Shown here piece after piece: positions 31,848 to 41,096 of a stretch of DNA of 51,729 nt. Made by a program: the position numbers and the translations under genes. The DNA is from CAZVYJ01 sp964631565 (GTDB lineage: Bacteria; Planctomycetota; Phycisphaerae; SM23-33): the NCBI GenBank assembly GCA_964631565.1, contig CAZVYJ010000020.1, positions 1 through 51,729 on the forward strand. The letters run 5' to 3'. Numbering within the stretch: position 1 is the first letter of the stretch; every line of letters begins with the position of its first letter. The notes beneath the pieces were generated by a model. That model ran no database searches, was not told the DNA's origin, and saw nothing but the letters and a program-made list of their open reading frames with translations.

Positions 31848-33218
31848 TCAGACGGGAATGTTTTGTTTCCTTTTCCCGACGATCCATGCGAGTCCTGCCC
31901 CGGCGAACGGCATATAAAATGGAATCGCAGGCATTCGGAACCGCCCTAGCCCGGCCGGGCCGGCGACGATAATAAAGTAAATCGCGCCGAGTGCGCACAG
32001 AAGCAGAAACGCCCTGCTCCCGCTGCGCCACGCGACGAACAGGCCGACCAGAAGGCTCACGTAAATTGCCAGCAGCAGGACGGCCACCACCGCGCCGGCA
32101 GCAATCTGTGCAGCCGACTTGACGCGGAACCATTCCGCTATCGCGTCGAAAATGTTCGGATACGCGTTGAAGTCGAAGTCTTTCAAATCACCCGGAAGGC
32201 CCAGCATGGCGCTGATATCCTGAGTACCCAGGTTCATGAAACTGTGGACTACGCCCATAGCTGAGGCCTTTGCGAAATCGCCGGGATTCCGGCGAATTTT
32301 ATTTTTCGCAAGTCGCTTCCAGTAAGCGGCCTTCTCGAACGGGTTCATCTTGCTGTGCTTGTGGCCGTCATTTTCAATCATTTTTTCGGCCTCGAAAAGC
32401 AGGCTCCGCTTGACCGTCTCATAGTCCTCGCCGGTCCGGGCGACTTCCATGCCGGCGACATGCAGCACAAGCAGGTTGTAATCGCCCGACGTCGAAATCC
32501 CATAATGGTCGTAAACCCTGTGATTCCGCCAGCACCACGGGGCCACAACAGCCGCGAAAGCAGCCGCCACAGCGGCCGCCTGTGCGAGGAATGTTGCGGG
32601 CTTTTTCAGCCGGCGGACAAGCATCGCGAATATAAACAGTACCGGCAGGCAGACGGCCACCGGCTTGGTAAGCGTCGCAAAGCCCAGGACAATGCCAACG
32701 ACGAATAGCATGAACACCGATTGGTCGCCCGGTTCTTTGGGCCGCATGACCCGGCCGATGTAATAAAGCGACAATGCGCAGAAAAACAGGAACGGAATCT
32801 CGCAGAGTATCCTGCTGCAATGGATTATCGGAAACGGTGAAATCGCGTAAAGTAGCCCCGCCCACACAGCCGCCGATGCATTGAGCATCCGCCGGACCGT
32901 AAGAATAATCAGCAGGCACGTGGCGGTGTCCATTGCTATCTGAAACAGCACCACGACCCATAAGTGGGTGCCGAAGACCATGTAACACGCGGCGATTATG
33001 CCTGGATAAACCGGCGGCCGAAGCGCGCCAAGCTCGCCGGTATCATATTCGCCGGATTGGGCGAGAACGTACCCCAGTCGCTCATAGCCTTCCGCATCAT
33101 CCACCAGCAAAACCTTGTGCTGCGGGTGATGATTACACGTGGCAACGGCCAGAAAATACCCCAGTCGCCCCGCAAGGCAGATGGAAAGAACCAGCAGTAT
33201 TTTCAGCCTATGATTCAT
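31848..33218 (-). CDS. GT-C (PMT/ArnT-like) membrane glycosyltransferase
   Basis: 456 aa, about ten membrane helices. The first extracytoplasmic loop carries the acidic motif typical of GT-C enzymes (VDDAEGYERLG), and the helix following it starts GALRPPVYPGIIA, matching PMT_2 proteins that use polyprenyl-phosphate sugars. The C-terminal helices (RMPAIPFYMPFAG) fit too. Acceptor unknown; cell-surface glycan or protein glycosylation is plausible. AGGTGGGCGG lies immediately before the ATG. It stands between dapF (53 bases upstream) and a strong terminator. Confidence 0.82.
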   Translation of the reverse strand: MNHRLKILLVLSICLAGRLGYFLAVATCNHHPQHKVLLVDDAEGYERLGYVLAQSGEYDTGELGALRPPVYPGIIAACYMVFGTHLWVVVLFQIAMDTATCLLIILTVRRMLNASAAVWAGLLYAISPFPIIHCSRILCEIPFLFFCALSLYYIGRVMRPKEPGDQSVFMLFVVGIVLGFATLTKPVAVCLPVLFIFAMLVRRLKKPATFLAQAAAVAAAFAAVVAPWCWRNHRVYDHYGISTSGDYNLLVLHVAGMEVARTGEDYETVKRSLLFEAEKMIENDGHKHSKMNPFEKAAYWKRLAKNKIRRNPGDFAKASAMGVVHSFMNLGTQDISAMLGLPGDLKDFDFNAYPNIFDAIAEWFRVKSAAQIAAGAVVAVLLLAIYVSLLVGLFVAWRSGSRAFLLLCALGAIYFIIVAGPAGLGRFRMPAIPFYMPFAGAGLAWIVGKRKQNIPV

Positions 33219-33271
33219 CCGCCCACCTTGAATTTTTCAGACTTCCATCATTCTCAAAAGCTGTTGGCGAG

Positions 33272-34111
33272 TCATACTGCCGGCCAGTCTCCGGAAAATA
33301 CTTCCGTCGCCGGTCCGGTCATGTACACGCGGTCGTTCTCGTCGCACCACTGCAGCTTCAGGTCGCCGCCGGGCAGATGCGCGGTAATCGTTCTGCCGGT
33401 CCTGCCTGTCAGCACGCCCGCGACGCAGACCGCCGACGCGCCAGTTCCGCAGGCCAGCGTAATTCCGCTGCCTCGCTCCCACGTCCGCATGGTCACTTCG
33501 TTTTCGCTGTGCACCTGGACGAAGTGCACGTTCACCCGCTGGGGAAACAGCGGGTGTCGCTCAAGCTCCGGGCCGACCTCCTCAAGCGGGACAGCCGTCA
33601 CATCGGGAACGAAAATAATCGCGTGCGGGTTGCCCATCGACACGCATGTCATCTGGTAGGCCCACTTGCTGCTGCGAATCGGTATATCCACGACGCGGCT
33701 CTGCGGAATCTTCACAGGTATCGCCTGCGATTCGAGAATGGGCTTGCCCATGTCAACCGATGCCGCCGCGACCTTGCCGTCGTCGTCGAGTTCGAGATCT
33801 ATTTTCTTGACACCGGCCGGCGTTTCCACGCGCATCGGGTTGGCGTCCGTCAGACCATGGTCATAGGCATACTTCGCCACACAGCGAATCCCGTTGCCGC
33901 ACATCTCGCCTTCCGACCCGTCGGCGTTGAACATTCTCATGCGGACATCGGCATGCTCGCTGGGCAGAATGAGAATAAGCCCGTCGCTGCCGACGCCGAA
34001 ATGCCTGTCGCTTATCGCGACGGCGACCTCGGCGGGGTTCTTGACCTCCTGGCCGAAGCAGTCGACGAAGACATAGTCGTTACCGATACCGTGCATCTTT
34101 GTAAAACGCAT
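33272..34111 (-). CDS. dapF: Diaminopimelate epimerase
   Basis: Converts LL- to meso-diaminopimelate for lysine and peptidoglycan synthesis. 279 aa. The N-terminus is MRFTKMHGIGNDYVFVD, and both catalytic Cys are present: MCGNGIRCVA and ACGTGASAV. AAAGGA precedes the ATG at 34111; the in-frame GTG 15 bases upstream is not needed. It implies a DAP-type cell wall, or at least DAP-dependent lysine synthesis. Located after fliA and separated from it by a palindrome. Confidence 0.96.
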   Translation of the reverse strand: MRFTKMHGIGNDYVFVDCFGQEVKNPAEVAVAISDRHFGVGSDGLILILPSEHADVRMRMFNADGSEGEMCGNGIRCVAKYAYDHGLTDANPMRVETPAGVKKIDLELDDDGKVAAASVDMGKPILESQAIPVKIPQSRVVDIPIRSSKWAYQMTCVSMGNPHAIIFVPDVTAVPLEEVGPELERHPLFPQRVNVHFVQVHSENEVTMRTWERGSGITLACGTGASAVCVAGVLTGRTGRTITAHLPGGDLKLQWCDENDRVYMTGPATEVFSGDWPAV

Positions 34112-34238
34112 TAGAATTCCTTTCACTTCGGGTGAAGATTATATCGGCGTGAAAAGGCCGCGGCGACTACCAAAGCCGCGAAAACCCGCGAAAAACTCCC
34201 GAAAACCCCCGGACAATATTTCCCCCCGCCGAATCGGA

Positions 34239-34253
34239 CGCCCCTTGGGGGCG
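34239..34253. repeat. CGCCCC-TT-GGGGGCG palindrome after fliA
   Basis: It lies 10 bases past the fliA stop on the leftward strand, the same CCCC-xx-GGGG type found at the secG, tpiA, fliN and fliH 3' ends. A T-tract is absent. The gap to dapF otherwise contains only A/C-rich sequence. Confidence 0.5.
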
Positions 34254-34263
34254 AACGTTTCCG

Positions 34264-35055
34264 TCAGGTTACCTGCAGTTCCTTCTGACGCTTCTCGAGC
34301 TGGCCTTTCAGGCGAGCCAGCACGGCGGAATGCATCTGGCTGACGCGGCTCTCGGATAAATCCAGCGTCTCGCCGATTTCCTTCATCGTCATCTCTTCAA
34401 AGTAATACAGAATCACTATCAGGCGCTCGGCCCGGCTGAGACCCTTGGTTATCAGGTCTTTTACGTCCTTGCGCTGAACGGAATGGAACGGATTCTCGCT
34501 GTTGCGGTCTTCCAGGACGTCGATTTCGCGGACGTCCTTGTTGGAGTCGGTCTCAAACCACTTGCGGCTGAGCGAGACGACGCCGATCGCATGGGCGTCG
34601 CGGCGAAGTTTTTCGAACTCCCTCATCGGCATGCCCATCTGCTTGGCGAGCTCCTGATGGGTAGGTGTGCGGCCAAGCTCGGCTTCGAGGGCCTGCATGG
34701 CGACATTCAGTTTATGCGCCCTGCTGCGGACAAGCCTCGGCACCCAGTCCATCGAACGGAGTTCGTCGAGAATGGCGCCTCGGATTCTGGCCGAGCAGTA
34801 TGTTTCGAATTTTACGCCGCGCTTCGGGTCGAACGCATCGACGGCGTCTATCAGGCCGAATATGCCCGCAGACATGAGGTCGTCGACATCCACCTCGTCG
34901 GGCAGTTTCGTGCGCAGCCGTTCGGCGGCATACTTGACCAGCGGCAGATAGTGCTCAAGAAGCTTGTTGCGCGATTCGTCGTCGCCCTTCTTTTTGAACT
35001 GCTTCCACCACTTCTCTATCTGATCTACCGCAGCCTTTATTTTCTTGGTCTGCAT
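34264..35055 (-). CDS. fliA: RNA polymerase sigma factor FliA/WhiG (sigma-28 type)
   Basis: 263 aa. Region 2 reads DVDDLMSAGIFGLIDAVDAFDPKRG with KFETYCSARIRGAILDELRS, typical of the sigma-28 class. Region 3 contains LGRTPTHQELAKQMGM. Region 4 has the helix-turn-helix MTMKEIGETLDLSESRVSQM. It directs late flagellar and chemotaxis transcription. ATG at 35055 with AAGGAG 9 bases before it; the frame is open to 35085. No FlgM is visible nearby. The 297-base A/T-rich gap upstream suggests its own promoter in addition to read-through. Confidence 0.95.
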   Translation of the reverse strand: MQTKKIKAAVDQIEKWWKQFKKKGDDESRNKLLEHYLPLVKYAAERLRTKLPDEVDVDDLMSAGIFGLIDAVDAFDPKRGVKFETYCSARIRGAILDELRSMDWVPRLVRSRAHKLNVAMQALEAELGRTPTHQELAKQMGMPMREFEKLRRDAHAIGVVSLSRKWFETDSNKDVREIDVLEDRNSENPFHSVQRKDVKDLITKGLSRAERLIVILYYFEEMTMKEIGETLDLSESRVSQMHSAVLARLKGQLEKRQKELQVT

Positions 35056-35352
35056 TTTAAGAGCTCCTTCCGCTCCGACTGACACCGGCCATCCATGGCC
35101 TTCCTAACCAACGCTCCCGACTAAATAACGCTTAATGGCAGCCGCAACTTAAGCGTAAAATTCAGCCCGGAAACATCTTGCACCAAGCAAATACATGACT
35201 TACGTCACAAACGCACACCGCCCGAGCTGCGGCAATGTGCGAAAAAATATGGACTTATCAAACCAGCCAAATTATCTATCTTATCTATTTTACCCAGTCA
35301 ACATTATTTTAACATTTTTGCAATTTTTTTTGCAATCGCCCAATCTGCCGCC
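35056..35352. other. A/T-rich gap between flhG and fliA
   Basis: No gene seen. It is far more A/T-rich than its surroundings, with a run TTGCAAAAAAAATTGCAAAAA on the leftward strand just after the flhG stop. A possible promoter for fliA is TTGACT (35296-35301), 19 bases, GATAAT (35271-35276); the spacing is wide, so confidence is low. Confidence 0.35.
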
Positions 35353-36201
35353 TCAGGCGAACCAGTTGGCCACGCGGCGGAAAAAGCCTTCTTTTCGCTC
35401 CACCAGTGCCCCGCCGGCACACAATTTAGTGGCCAGTGCAGCCATGCACCGGCTTGCCGGCGATCTCGGGAACGCCAGCACGAAGGGTTCCCTGCGTTTG
35501 ACCGCATCGCGGACTTTCGGGTCGATCAGGATATACCCTGCATCGAAAACCCGCATTCCCAGGAACTGCCTGGCGACGTTGGATATCCGCTGGTGTGTCA
35601 CCCGCGATTCCAGCCGCCCCGCCGCCATGTTCACCAGCAGGCTTACGTGCCCTTTGTAGCCGCGCTGGCTGAGCACCTTGATAACCGCGTAGGCATCGGT
35701 AATTGCGGTCGGCTCCGGCGTGGTGACGACCAGCACGTTGTCGGCGGCCGCCGCAAAGTGCATGACGTCGCCGCCAAGCCCGGCGCCGCAGTCGACGATG
35801 ATCACTTCGTTGTCGTTCTCCAGCGAACCGAGCTGCTCCAGCAGCAGCGACCTCTGGAACTCGGAGAGATTCGCGAGTTTCGCCAGACCGTTTGCGCCCG
35901 GCACGAGCTGCACGCCGCACGGAAGGTTGACGACGATGTCCTCGACCTTCTTGCTGCCGCCTATGACGTGCGACAGGTTGCCGCGCACCTCTGCGTCCAG
36001 CAGAACGTCGAGATTGGCCAGCGCAAGGTCCGCGTCGATAAGCGCCACGCGGTTGCCTGCAGCCGACATGAGTATCGAAAGATTCAGCGCGATGTTGCTC
36101 TTTCCGACTCCGCCCTTCCCGGAGACGACCGCGATTGTCCGCGTCTGCCTGGCGCGGCGCATCAGTTCGCGCAGTCTGGTCGCCTGGTCCTCAGTTTTCA
36201 T
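35353..36201 (-). CDS. flhG: MinD-like ATPase FlhG (flagellar number regulator)
   Basis: 282 aa. Deviant Walker A VVSGKGGVGKSN, Walker B-like VALIDADLALANLD (DxDxxxxN), IIVDCGAGLG, and TTPEPTAITDAYAVIK. A C-terminal amphipathic segment (FFRRVANWF) should bind membrane. It antagonises FlhF to limit flagellum number and place. AGGAGG lies 8 bases before the ATG. It overlaps the end of flhF by 11 bases. Confidence 0.95.
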   Translation of the reverse strand: MKTEDQATRLRELMRRARQTRTIAVVSGKGGVGKSNIALNLSILMSAAGNRVALIDADLALANLDVLLDAEVRGNLSHVIGGSKKVEDIVVNLPCGVQLVPGANGLAKLANLSEFQRSLLLEQLGSLENDNEVIIVDCGAGLGGDVMHFAAAADNVLVVTTPEPTAITDAYAVIKVLSQRGYKGHVSLLVNMAAGRLESRVTHQRISNVARQFLGMRVFDAGYILIDPKVRDAVKRREPFVLAFPRSPASRCMAALATKLCAGGALVERKEGFFRRVANWFA

Positions 36202-37378
36202 ACGGGATTCCTCCTGTGATCATTCCTGCCAGCCGATTCGCATCGGCGATAGCTATGTCATCGGGAACATCCTGTCCGGTAGTAACATAGCTGATCGGGG
36301 CGTCGGCGGCAACGGCACAGTTGAGAACCGGGCCAAAAGTCTCTGCCTCGTCGAGTTTCGTTATGATAAGACGGTTGGCGCCCAGGGGCTTGAACCGCTC
36401 AAGGATCGTCGCGGAACACTTGTAGTTCGCGGTTGCGGTGACGACCAGGTGCACCTCGTCGGCGCCGGCTGCCGCGATGAAGCTCCGCAGCTGGTTGAGC
36501 CTCATTTCGTCGTTGTGGCTTCTGCCGGCCGTGTCGATAAGCACGATGTCCATGTCGCGCATCTCGTGGACGGCGCGGTGCAGTTCGCCGGCCGACAGCA
36601 CCACCTCCAGCGGCACGTTGATTATTTCGGCGTACGTCCGCAGTTGATCGACCGCGGCGATTCGATAGGTGTCTATGGTTATCAGGCCGACGCGGCGGTT
36701 TTCGCGGAGCTTGTACCTTGCGGCGAGCTTGGCGATCGTCGTGGTCTTGCCGACGCCGGTCGGGCCGATGAGGGCTATTGTCCTCGCCTTGCCGGTTTCG
36801 GCGGCCGGGGCGGCGGCGACGGTCTTGATGCGGTCGGCTATCATCTGCTGCAGCGTGAGGTGCACAAGCTCTCTGTCGGCGAGCTGATTGCCGGTGAGCG
36901 TCGCACGAAGTTGACCAAGCAGTTCGTCGGCCAGGTGCTCGTGGACGTCCTGCCCAAGCAGATGCGAGCGGAGCGGTGCAAGCTCCGACGGCGTCGCGGC
37001 TGCGGCCTGCTCGCCTCGCATGTTGTAGAGGGCCTCGACCATCTCGCGGATTCGCCCAAGTTCGCGGCCGAGCGATTCAACCTCGCCGGCAGCTTTCGGC
37101 GCGGAATTCGCCTGCACATGCGCCGCGACTGCGACCTCGGCAGCTTCGGCCTGCCGGTCAACTGCTGTTTCTGAAATATAGCGGCCTTCAGTGATGCGGC
37201 TTGGAACGTTCATGTTCGGCGAGGCGGTTACCTCCCACATGCACCGGCCGCCAAGCACACCAAGCACGCCCTTGCGGCGTCTGCGAGTCTGCAGAATGAC
37301 GGCGTCGCGTCCCATCTCCTGTTTGACCTGTGCAATAGCCTCAGCCATTGTCCTCGCCTGGTATGTCTTCATGGTCAT
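36191..37378 (-). CDS. flhF: SRP-type GTPase FlhF
   Basis: 395 aa. N-terminal B domain (KTYQARTMAEAIAQVKQEMGRDAVILQTR), a variable linker and a helical N domain (about 100-200). The G domain has GPTGVGKTTTIAKLAA, DTYRIAAVDQL, DTAGRSHND and TKLDEAE. It marks the pole or site of flagellar assembly together with FlhG. The ATG overlaps the flhA stop (ATGA, 37375-37378), favouring the first Met over Met3. Confidence 0.95.
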   Translation of the reverse strand: MTMKTYQARTMAEAIAQVKQEMGRDAVILQTRRRRKGVLGVLGGRCMWEVTASPNMNVPSRITEGRYISETAVDRQAEAAEVAVAAHVQANSAPKAAGEVESLGRELGRIREMVEALYNMRGEQAAAATPSELAPLRSHLLGQDVHEHLADELLGQLRATLTGNQLADRELVHLTLQQMIADRIKTVAAAPAAETGKARTIALIGPTGVGKTTTIAKLAARYKLRENRRVGLITIDTYRIAAVDQLRTYAEIINVPLEVVLSAGELHRAVHEMRDMDIVLIDTAGRSHNDEMRLNQLRSFIAAAGADEVHLVVTATANYKCSATILERFKPLGANRLIITKLDEAETFGPVLNCAVAADAPISYVTTGQDVPDDIAIADANRLAGMITGGIPYEN

Positions 37379-39468
37379 AATTCAGTTCCTGCCTTTGCGA
37401 TGGAGCGCACCTGTGCGCCGTCGATTTCGTTGTATGCGAGCACAGCCGCGTCCGGCTGGTCGGCGGCGATGAGTTTTTTAAGCGTTGTCCTTACCGTCGG
37501 GCCGCAAAGCACGACCGCGGGCCGGCCGTGGCGGCGGAGTTCCTCGATTCCCTCGGCGACCGCACGCGTCACCCTGCCGGCAAGCTCGCCGGGAATACTG
37601 ACCGCCGGTACGTCGCTGACGTACGCGCCGACCTGAGTTTCAAGCTCGTCGTCGAGGCAGACGCCCCACAGCTCGCCGTCATCGCCGGCGTATTGCTGGG
37701 TTAGCATCCTGGCCAGGGCGACGCGGACGCTGTCGGTAAGGCGGTCGATGTCTTCTGTCCGGCCGGCCTCGTCGGACAGCGTTTCCAGTATCGTTTCCAT
37801 GTCGCGGATGGGCACGCACTCGGACAGCAGGTTCTGCAGAATCTTCTGCAGGCGGCCGACACCGAGTTTCTCGCTGACTTCCGCGACGAGTTCGCCGCAC
37901 TGGGCTTTCACGCCTTCCAGCAGCCTTACCACTTCGCGGCGCGAGAGCAGATCGGCGGCGTGGCGCTTTATTACTTCATTAAGGTGCGTAATCAGCACGC
38001 TGGTCGGCGTAACGACGGTGCAGTCCAGTTCAATCGCCTTCGAGCGCTGGTCCGGCGTTATCCATATCGCCGGCGTGCCGAAGGCAGGCTCGGTGGTCTT
38101 CCTGCCGACCAGCCCTTCGCTGTTGCCGCCGACGGCAAGCAGCATGTTGGGATACACGCGCCCTGAGGCCACCTTCGCGCCGCGGATGTTTATGTTGTAG
38201 CTGTTCGCCGCCAGCTTCATGTTGTCGGTGATGCGGATTGGCGGCACGAGCAGGCCCATCGACTCGGCGATGCGTCGGCGCAGCGTCGCGATGCGGTCAA
38301 GCAGGCTTTCGTCGTCGTGCGGCTCGATAAGGCGGATGAGCGAGAAGCCCATTTCCATCTGCATCGGGTCTACGCGCATGAGCCTGTCGATTTCGCCTGC
38401 GACTTTCGGCTCGGCCGGCTGGGCGGTTTCTTCGTCGTCGGCCTTGTCAGCCGCGACCTGTTTCTTTCGCGACATCACGTAAGCCAGCCCCGCGCAGCCG
38501 ACGCCCATCAGCAGCAGCGGAATCTTCGGAAGCTGAGTCAGCGACAGGGCGGCAAGGAACACCGCGGTGACTACCAGCACTATCGGCCGGGCGACGAGCT
38601 GCGAAACGACCTGCTCGCCGAGATTCGTTTTGCTGTGCGTTCGGGTGACGAGCAGAGCGGCCGACACCGAAACGATGAATGCCGGTATCTGCGTGACAAG
38701 CCCGTCGCCGATTGTCAGGCGGGCGAACAGGTCGAGCGTTCTCGGCCAGTCCCACCCGTACTGGAAAATGCCGATGTATATGCCGCCGCAGATGTTCACG
38801 AGCGTGATGAGCACCGCCGCCACAGCGTCGCCGCGGAGGAACTTCGAGGCGCCGTCCATTGCGCCGTAGAAGTCCGACTCGCGTGAAATCGCCTCGCGGC
38901 GTTTGCGGGCTTCCTTCTCGTCGATGACGCCGGAGTTCAGTTCGGCGTCGATGGCCATCTGTTTGCCCGGCATGGCGTCCAGAACGAAGCGTGCGGCGAC
39001 CTCGCTCACGCGGGCGGCGCCCTTCGTGACAACGATGAACTGGATGATTACGACTATCGCGAAGATAATCACGCCGACCGTCAGCGAGCCGGCCGCCACA
39101 AAATGGCTGAACGACCAGATAACCTTGCCCGCGGCGAGCTGGGCCTGCTGGATGGTTCTTCCGTCGGCGCCGGCGGTGAGCACCAGCCGCGTGCTCGCCA
39201 CGTTCAGCACCAGCCGAAGCAGCGTCGCGCTCAGCAGCACCGACGGGAACACGCTGAATTCCAGCGGAGTCGAAACATAAATGGTCGTCAGCAGGATAAT
39301 CGCCGCCAGCGTGATGTTGGCGACGAGCAGGACGTCCATGACGGCCGGCGGCAGCGGCACGAGAATGACGAATATCATCGCAGCGGCAACGACAGGCAGG
39401 ATCAATCCCCTGTGCCTGGCCAGCCAGCGCGACGCATTCTCAAGTTGTCCGGTGATGTCCGGCATCAT
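37375..39468 (-). CDS. flhA: Flagellar export gate protein FlhA
   Basis: 697 aa, full length. Eight membrane helices lie in residues about 20-310. The FHIPEP signature reads AARFVLDAMPGKQMAIDAEL. The cytoplasmic domain spans about 330-697 and includes MQMEMGFSLIRLI, GAKVASGRVYPNMLLAVG, WITPDQRSKA and VVLCGPTVRTTLKKLI. It conducts protons and docks export substrates. Its ATG overlaps the flhB stop (ATGA). Confidence 0.97.
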   Translation of the reverse strand: MMPDITGQLENASRWLARHRGLILPVVAAAMIFVILVPLPPAVMDVLLVANITLAAIILLTTIYVSTPLEFSVFPSVLLSATLLRLVLNVASTRLVLTAGADGRTIQQAQLAAGKVIWSFSHFVAAGSLTVGVIIFAIVVIIQFIVVTKGAARVSEVAARFVLDAMPGKQMAIDAELNSGVIDEKEARKRREAISRESDFYGAMDGASKFLRGDAVAAVLITLVNICGGIYIGIFQYGWDWPRTLDLFARLTIGDGLVTQIPAFIVSVSAALLVTRTHSKTNLGEQVVSQLVARPIVLVVTAVFLAALSLTQLPKIPLLLMGVGCAGLAYVMSRKKQVAADKADDEETAQPAEPKVAGEIDRLMRVDPMQMEMGFSLIRLIEPHDDESLLDRIATLRRRIAESMGLLVPPIRITDNMKLAANSYNINIRGAKVASGRVYPNMLLAVGGNSEGLVGRKTTEPAFGTPAIWITPDQRSKAIELDCTVVTPTSVLITHLNEVIKRHAADLLSRREVVRLLEGVKAQCGELVAEVSEKLGVGRLQKILQNLLSECVPIRDMETILETLSDEAGRTEDIDRLTDSVRVALARMLTQQYAGDDGELWGVCLDDELETQVGAYVSDVPAVSIPGELAGRVTRAVAEGIEELRRHGRPAVVLCGPTVRTTLKKLIAADQPDAAVLAYNEIDGAQVRSIAKAGTEL

Positions 39469-40247
39469 TTATCCTTATTGCCGGCGGTTTCGCCCGCAAG
39501 CTTTTTACTGTCTTTTCTTCTCCGGCGGCTTATCGGGCTGCCCTCGGTCTGCCTGAGTTCGTCGAGCACTTCCTGCCGCGTCATCTTCAGGTCCTGGCGA
39601 TACTGCCACCGCTGGTACAGCCAGTCGGCGGCTGCCAGCACGAGCAGCACGATTCCCATGCGGACGGCCATCGAATACAGCCTGCCGCCGAGTGCGCCTG
39701 CTATCTGCCAGGCGGTCGCTTCCGGGCGGGCCGTCAGCGACAGCACCGATCGGACCGCCGCGAAACCAAGCACGATGACGACGGCCAGCTTCGCAATCGC
39801 CATGGCCGTGCGAACCAGCGACCGCAGCGAGAACATGCGTCCCAGGCCCGCGGCCGGGTTCAGCCGCGAAAAATCCGCGCGCAGAGGCTCGGTCGTCACG
39901 AACAGGCCGACCTGGACGACATTGGCCAGCACCGCGACGAACGCGACGCCGACGGCCACCACCGCAACCGCGCCGACGACCGGCCAGATGCAGTTGAACA
40001 GGGCCGCCCTCGCCGCATCGACGCTGCTTTCAGCCGAGCCGAAGTCGAGCATCGTCGCCGTCATGTCGCGGAAGGCGTTCAGCATTTTCGGGCCGACCGC
40101 TCCAAGCAGCAGCACGCCGCCGAGAATGACGACGGCCGCCACGAAGTCGCCGCTGCGGGCCACCTGACCTCGCTGCCGGGCCTCGCGCAAGCGCAGGGCG
40201 GTCGGCATTTCGGTGCGGTCGGCATAATTTTCACGCAGCGACGCCAT
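39465..40247 (-). CDS. flhB: FlhB lacking the C-terminal autocleavage domain
   Basis: 260 aa against about 350-385 for the family. The N-terminus (DRTEMPTALRLREARQRGQVARSGD), four membrane helices, the inter-helix loop FSRLNPAAGLGRMFS and the first cytoplasmic helix (MTRQEVLDELRQTEG) are normal. It then ends SPISRRRRKDSKKLAGE plus about 7 residues, before the NPTH site and all of FlhB-CC. The stop TGA overlaps the flhA ATG, and flhA starts normally, so no lost exon-like fragment lies between. No frameshifted NPTH appears in the other frames there. FlhB-CC normally switches export specificity from hook to filament. Confidence 0.93.
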   Translation of the reverse strand: MASLRENYADRTEMPTALRLREARQRGQVARSGDFVAAVVILGGVLLLGAVGPKMLNAFRDMTATMLDFGSAESSVDAARAALFNCIWPVVGAVAVVAVGVAFVAVLANVVQVGLFVTTEPLRADFSRLNPAAGLGRMFSLRSLVRTAMAIAKLAVVIVLGFAAVRSVLSLTARPEATAWQIAGALGGRLYSMAVRMGIVLLVLAAADWLYQRWQYRQDLKMTRQEVLDELRQTEGSPISRRRRKDSKKLAGETAGNKDK

Positions 40248-40250
40248 TGG

Positions 40251-41027
40251 TTACCTCATCACAAGCACGTCGATGTTTCGCATCCACAGCTGCCACGCGG
40301 CGTCCATCGCCGCAGGCAGATACGCCAGGGCAGCCGAAAGCGCCAGCATTCCAAGCAGCGCCCTTACCGGCAGGCCGACAGAAAACAGGTTCATCTGCGG
40401 CGCGGTTCGGGCGAGTATCGCCATCGCAACCGTCGCCATCAGCAGGGCCGCCAGGGCCGGCAGCGCGACCTTTATCGCGAGCACGAAGCTCGAGGCCAGC
40501 AGGCCGGTGACGCCCTTCAGGATCGGCGCCGCCCCGCCGCCCAGTCCGCCGAGCATCGGGACCGAGTCGAACGTGCCCAGCAGCGACGCAATCAGCACGC
40601 GGTGCCCGCCGATTGCGAGGAATATCACCACCGCGGTTATCTGATACAGGCTGCGGACCGGGTCGGTCGACTCCTGCGTCAGCGGGTCGATTGTCTCGGC
40701 CAGCGAGATTCCCATCTGCTGGCTGATATGGAACGCGCCAAGCTCGATGCCGACGAAAATCAGCCTCGCCGCGTAGCCGATAGCCATGCCGATTGCCGCT
40801 TCCAGCACAATCGCCAGTGCCAGCGCGAGCGTTCCGGTCGGCATGTCGGCCGGCTGGGCGACGCGGCCCACCACGGCCAGTGCGATTACCAGCGACATGA
40901 ACACGCGCAGCCTGGCCGGCAGCGCATAATTGCCCAGCACCGGCGCGACGAACAGCAGCCCGCCGACCCTCGCGCCGGCGAGCAGCAGCATCAACAACGT
41001 CGAACTGTCATTCAAATTCAACATCAT
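40251..41027 (-). CDS. fliR: Flagellar export gate protein FliR
   Basis: 258 aa, usual length, with six hydrophobic segments. Family blocks include GARVGGLLFVAPVLGN, PARLRVFMSLVIALAV, IDPLTQESTDPVRSLYQI and LPALAALLMATVAMAI. Forms the FliPQR core of the gate. The ATG at 41027 follows directly on a GAGTCGC/GAATTGC heptad array, and no ribosome-binding site is visible. The inserted element has evidently replaced the normal translation-initiation context. FlhB starts 3 bases after its stop. Confidence 0.95.
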   Translation of the reverse strand: MMLNLNDSSTLLMLLLAGARVGGLLFVAPVLGNYALPARLRVFMSLVIALAVVGRVAQPADMPTGTLALALAIVLEAAIGMAIGYAARLIFVGIELGAFHISQQMGISLAETIDPLTQESTDPVRSLYQITAVVIFLAIGGHRVLIASLLGTFDSVPMLGGLGGGAAPILKGVTGLLASSFVLAIKVALPALAALLMATVAMAILARTAPQMNLFSVGLPVRALLGMLALSAALAYLPAAMDAAWQLWMRNIDVLVMR

Positions 41028-41030
41028 TTT

Positions 41031-41062
41031 GAATTGCGAGTCGCGAATCGCGAGTCGCGAGT
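41031..41062. repeat. Left heptad array (GARTCGC)
   Basis: Four to five contiguous 7-base units (GAATTGC, GAGTCGC, GAATCGC, GAGTCGC, GAGTTTT) reading towards the inserted gene. The first unit touches the fliR start codon region. Confidence 0.8.
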
Positions 41063-41096
41063 TTTCACTTTTTCGCGTCTAGTGTCCTGTTTTGCA

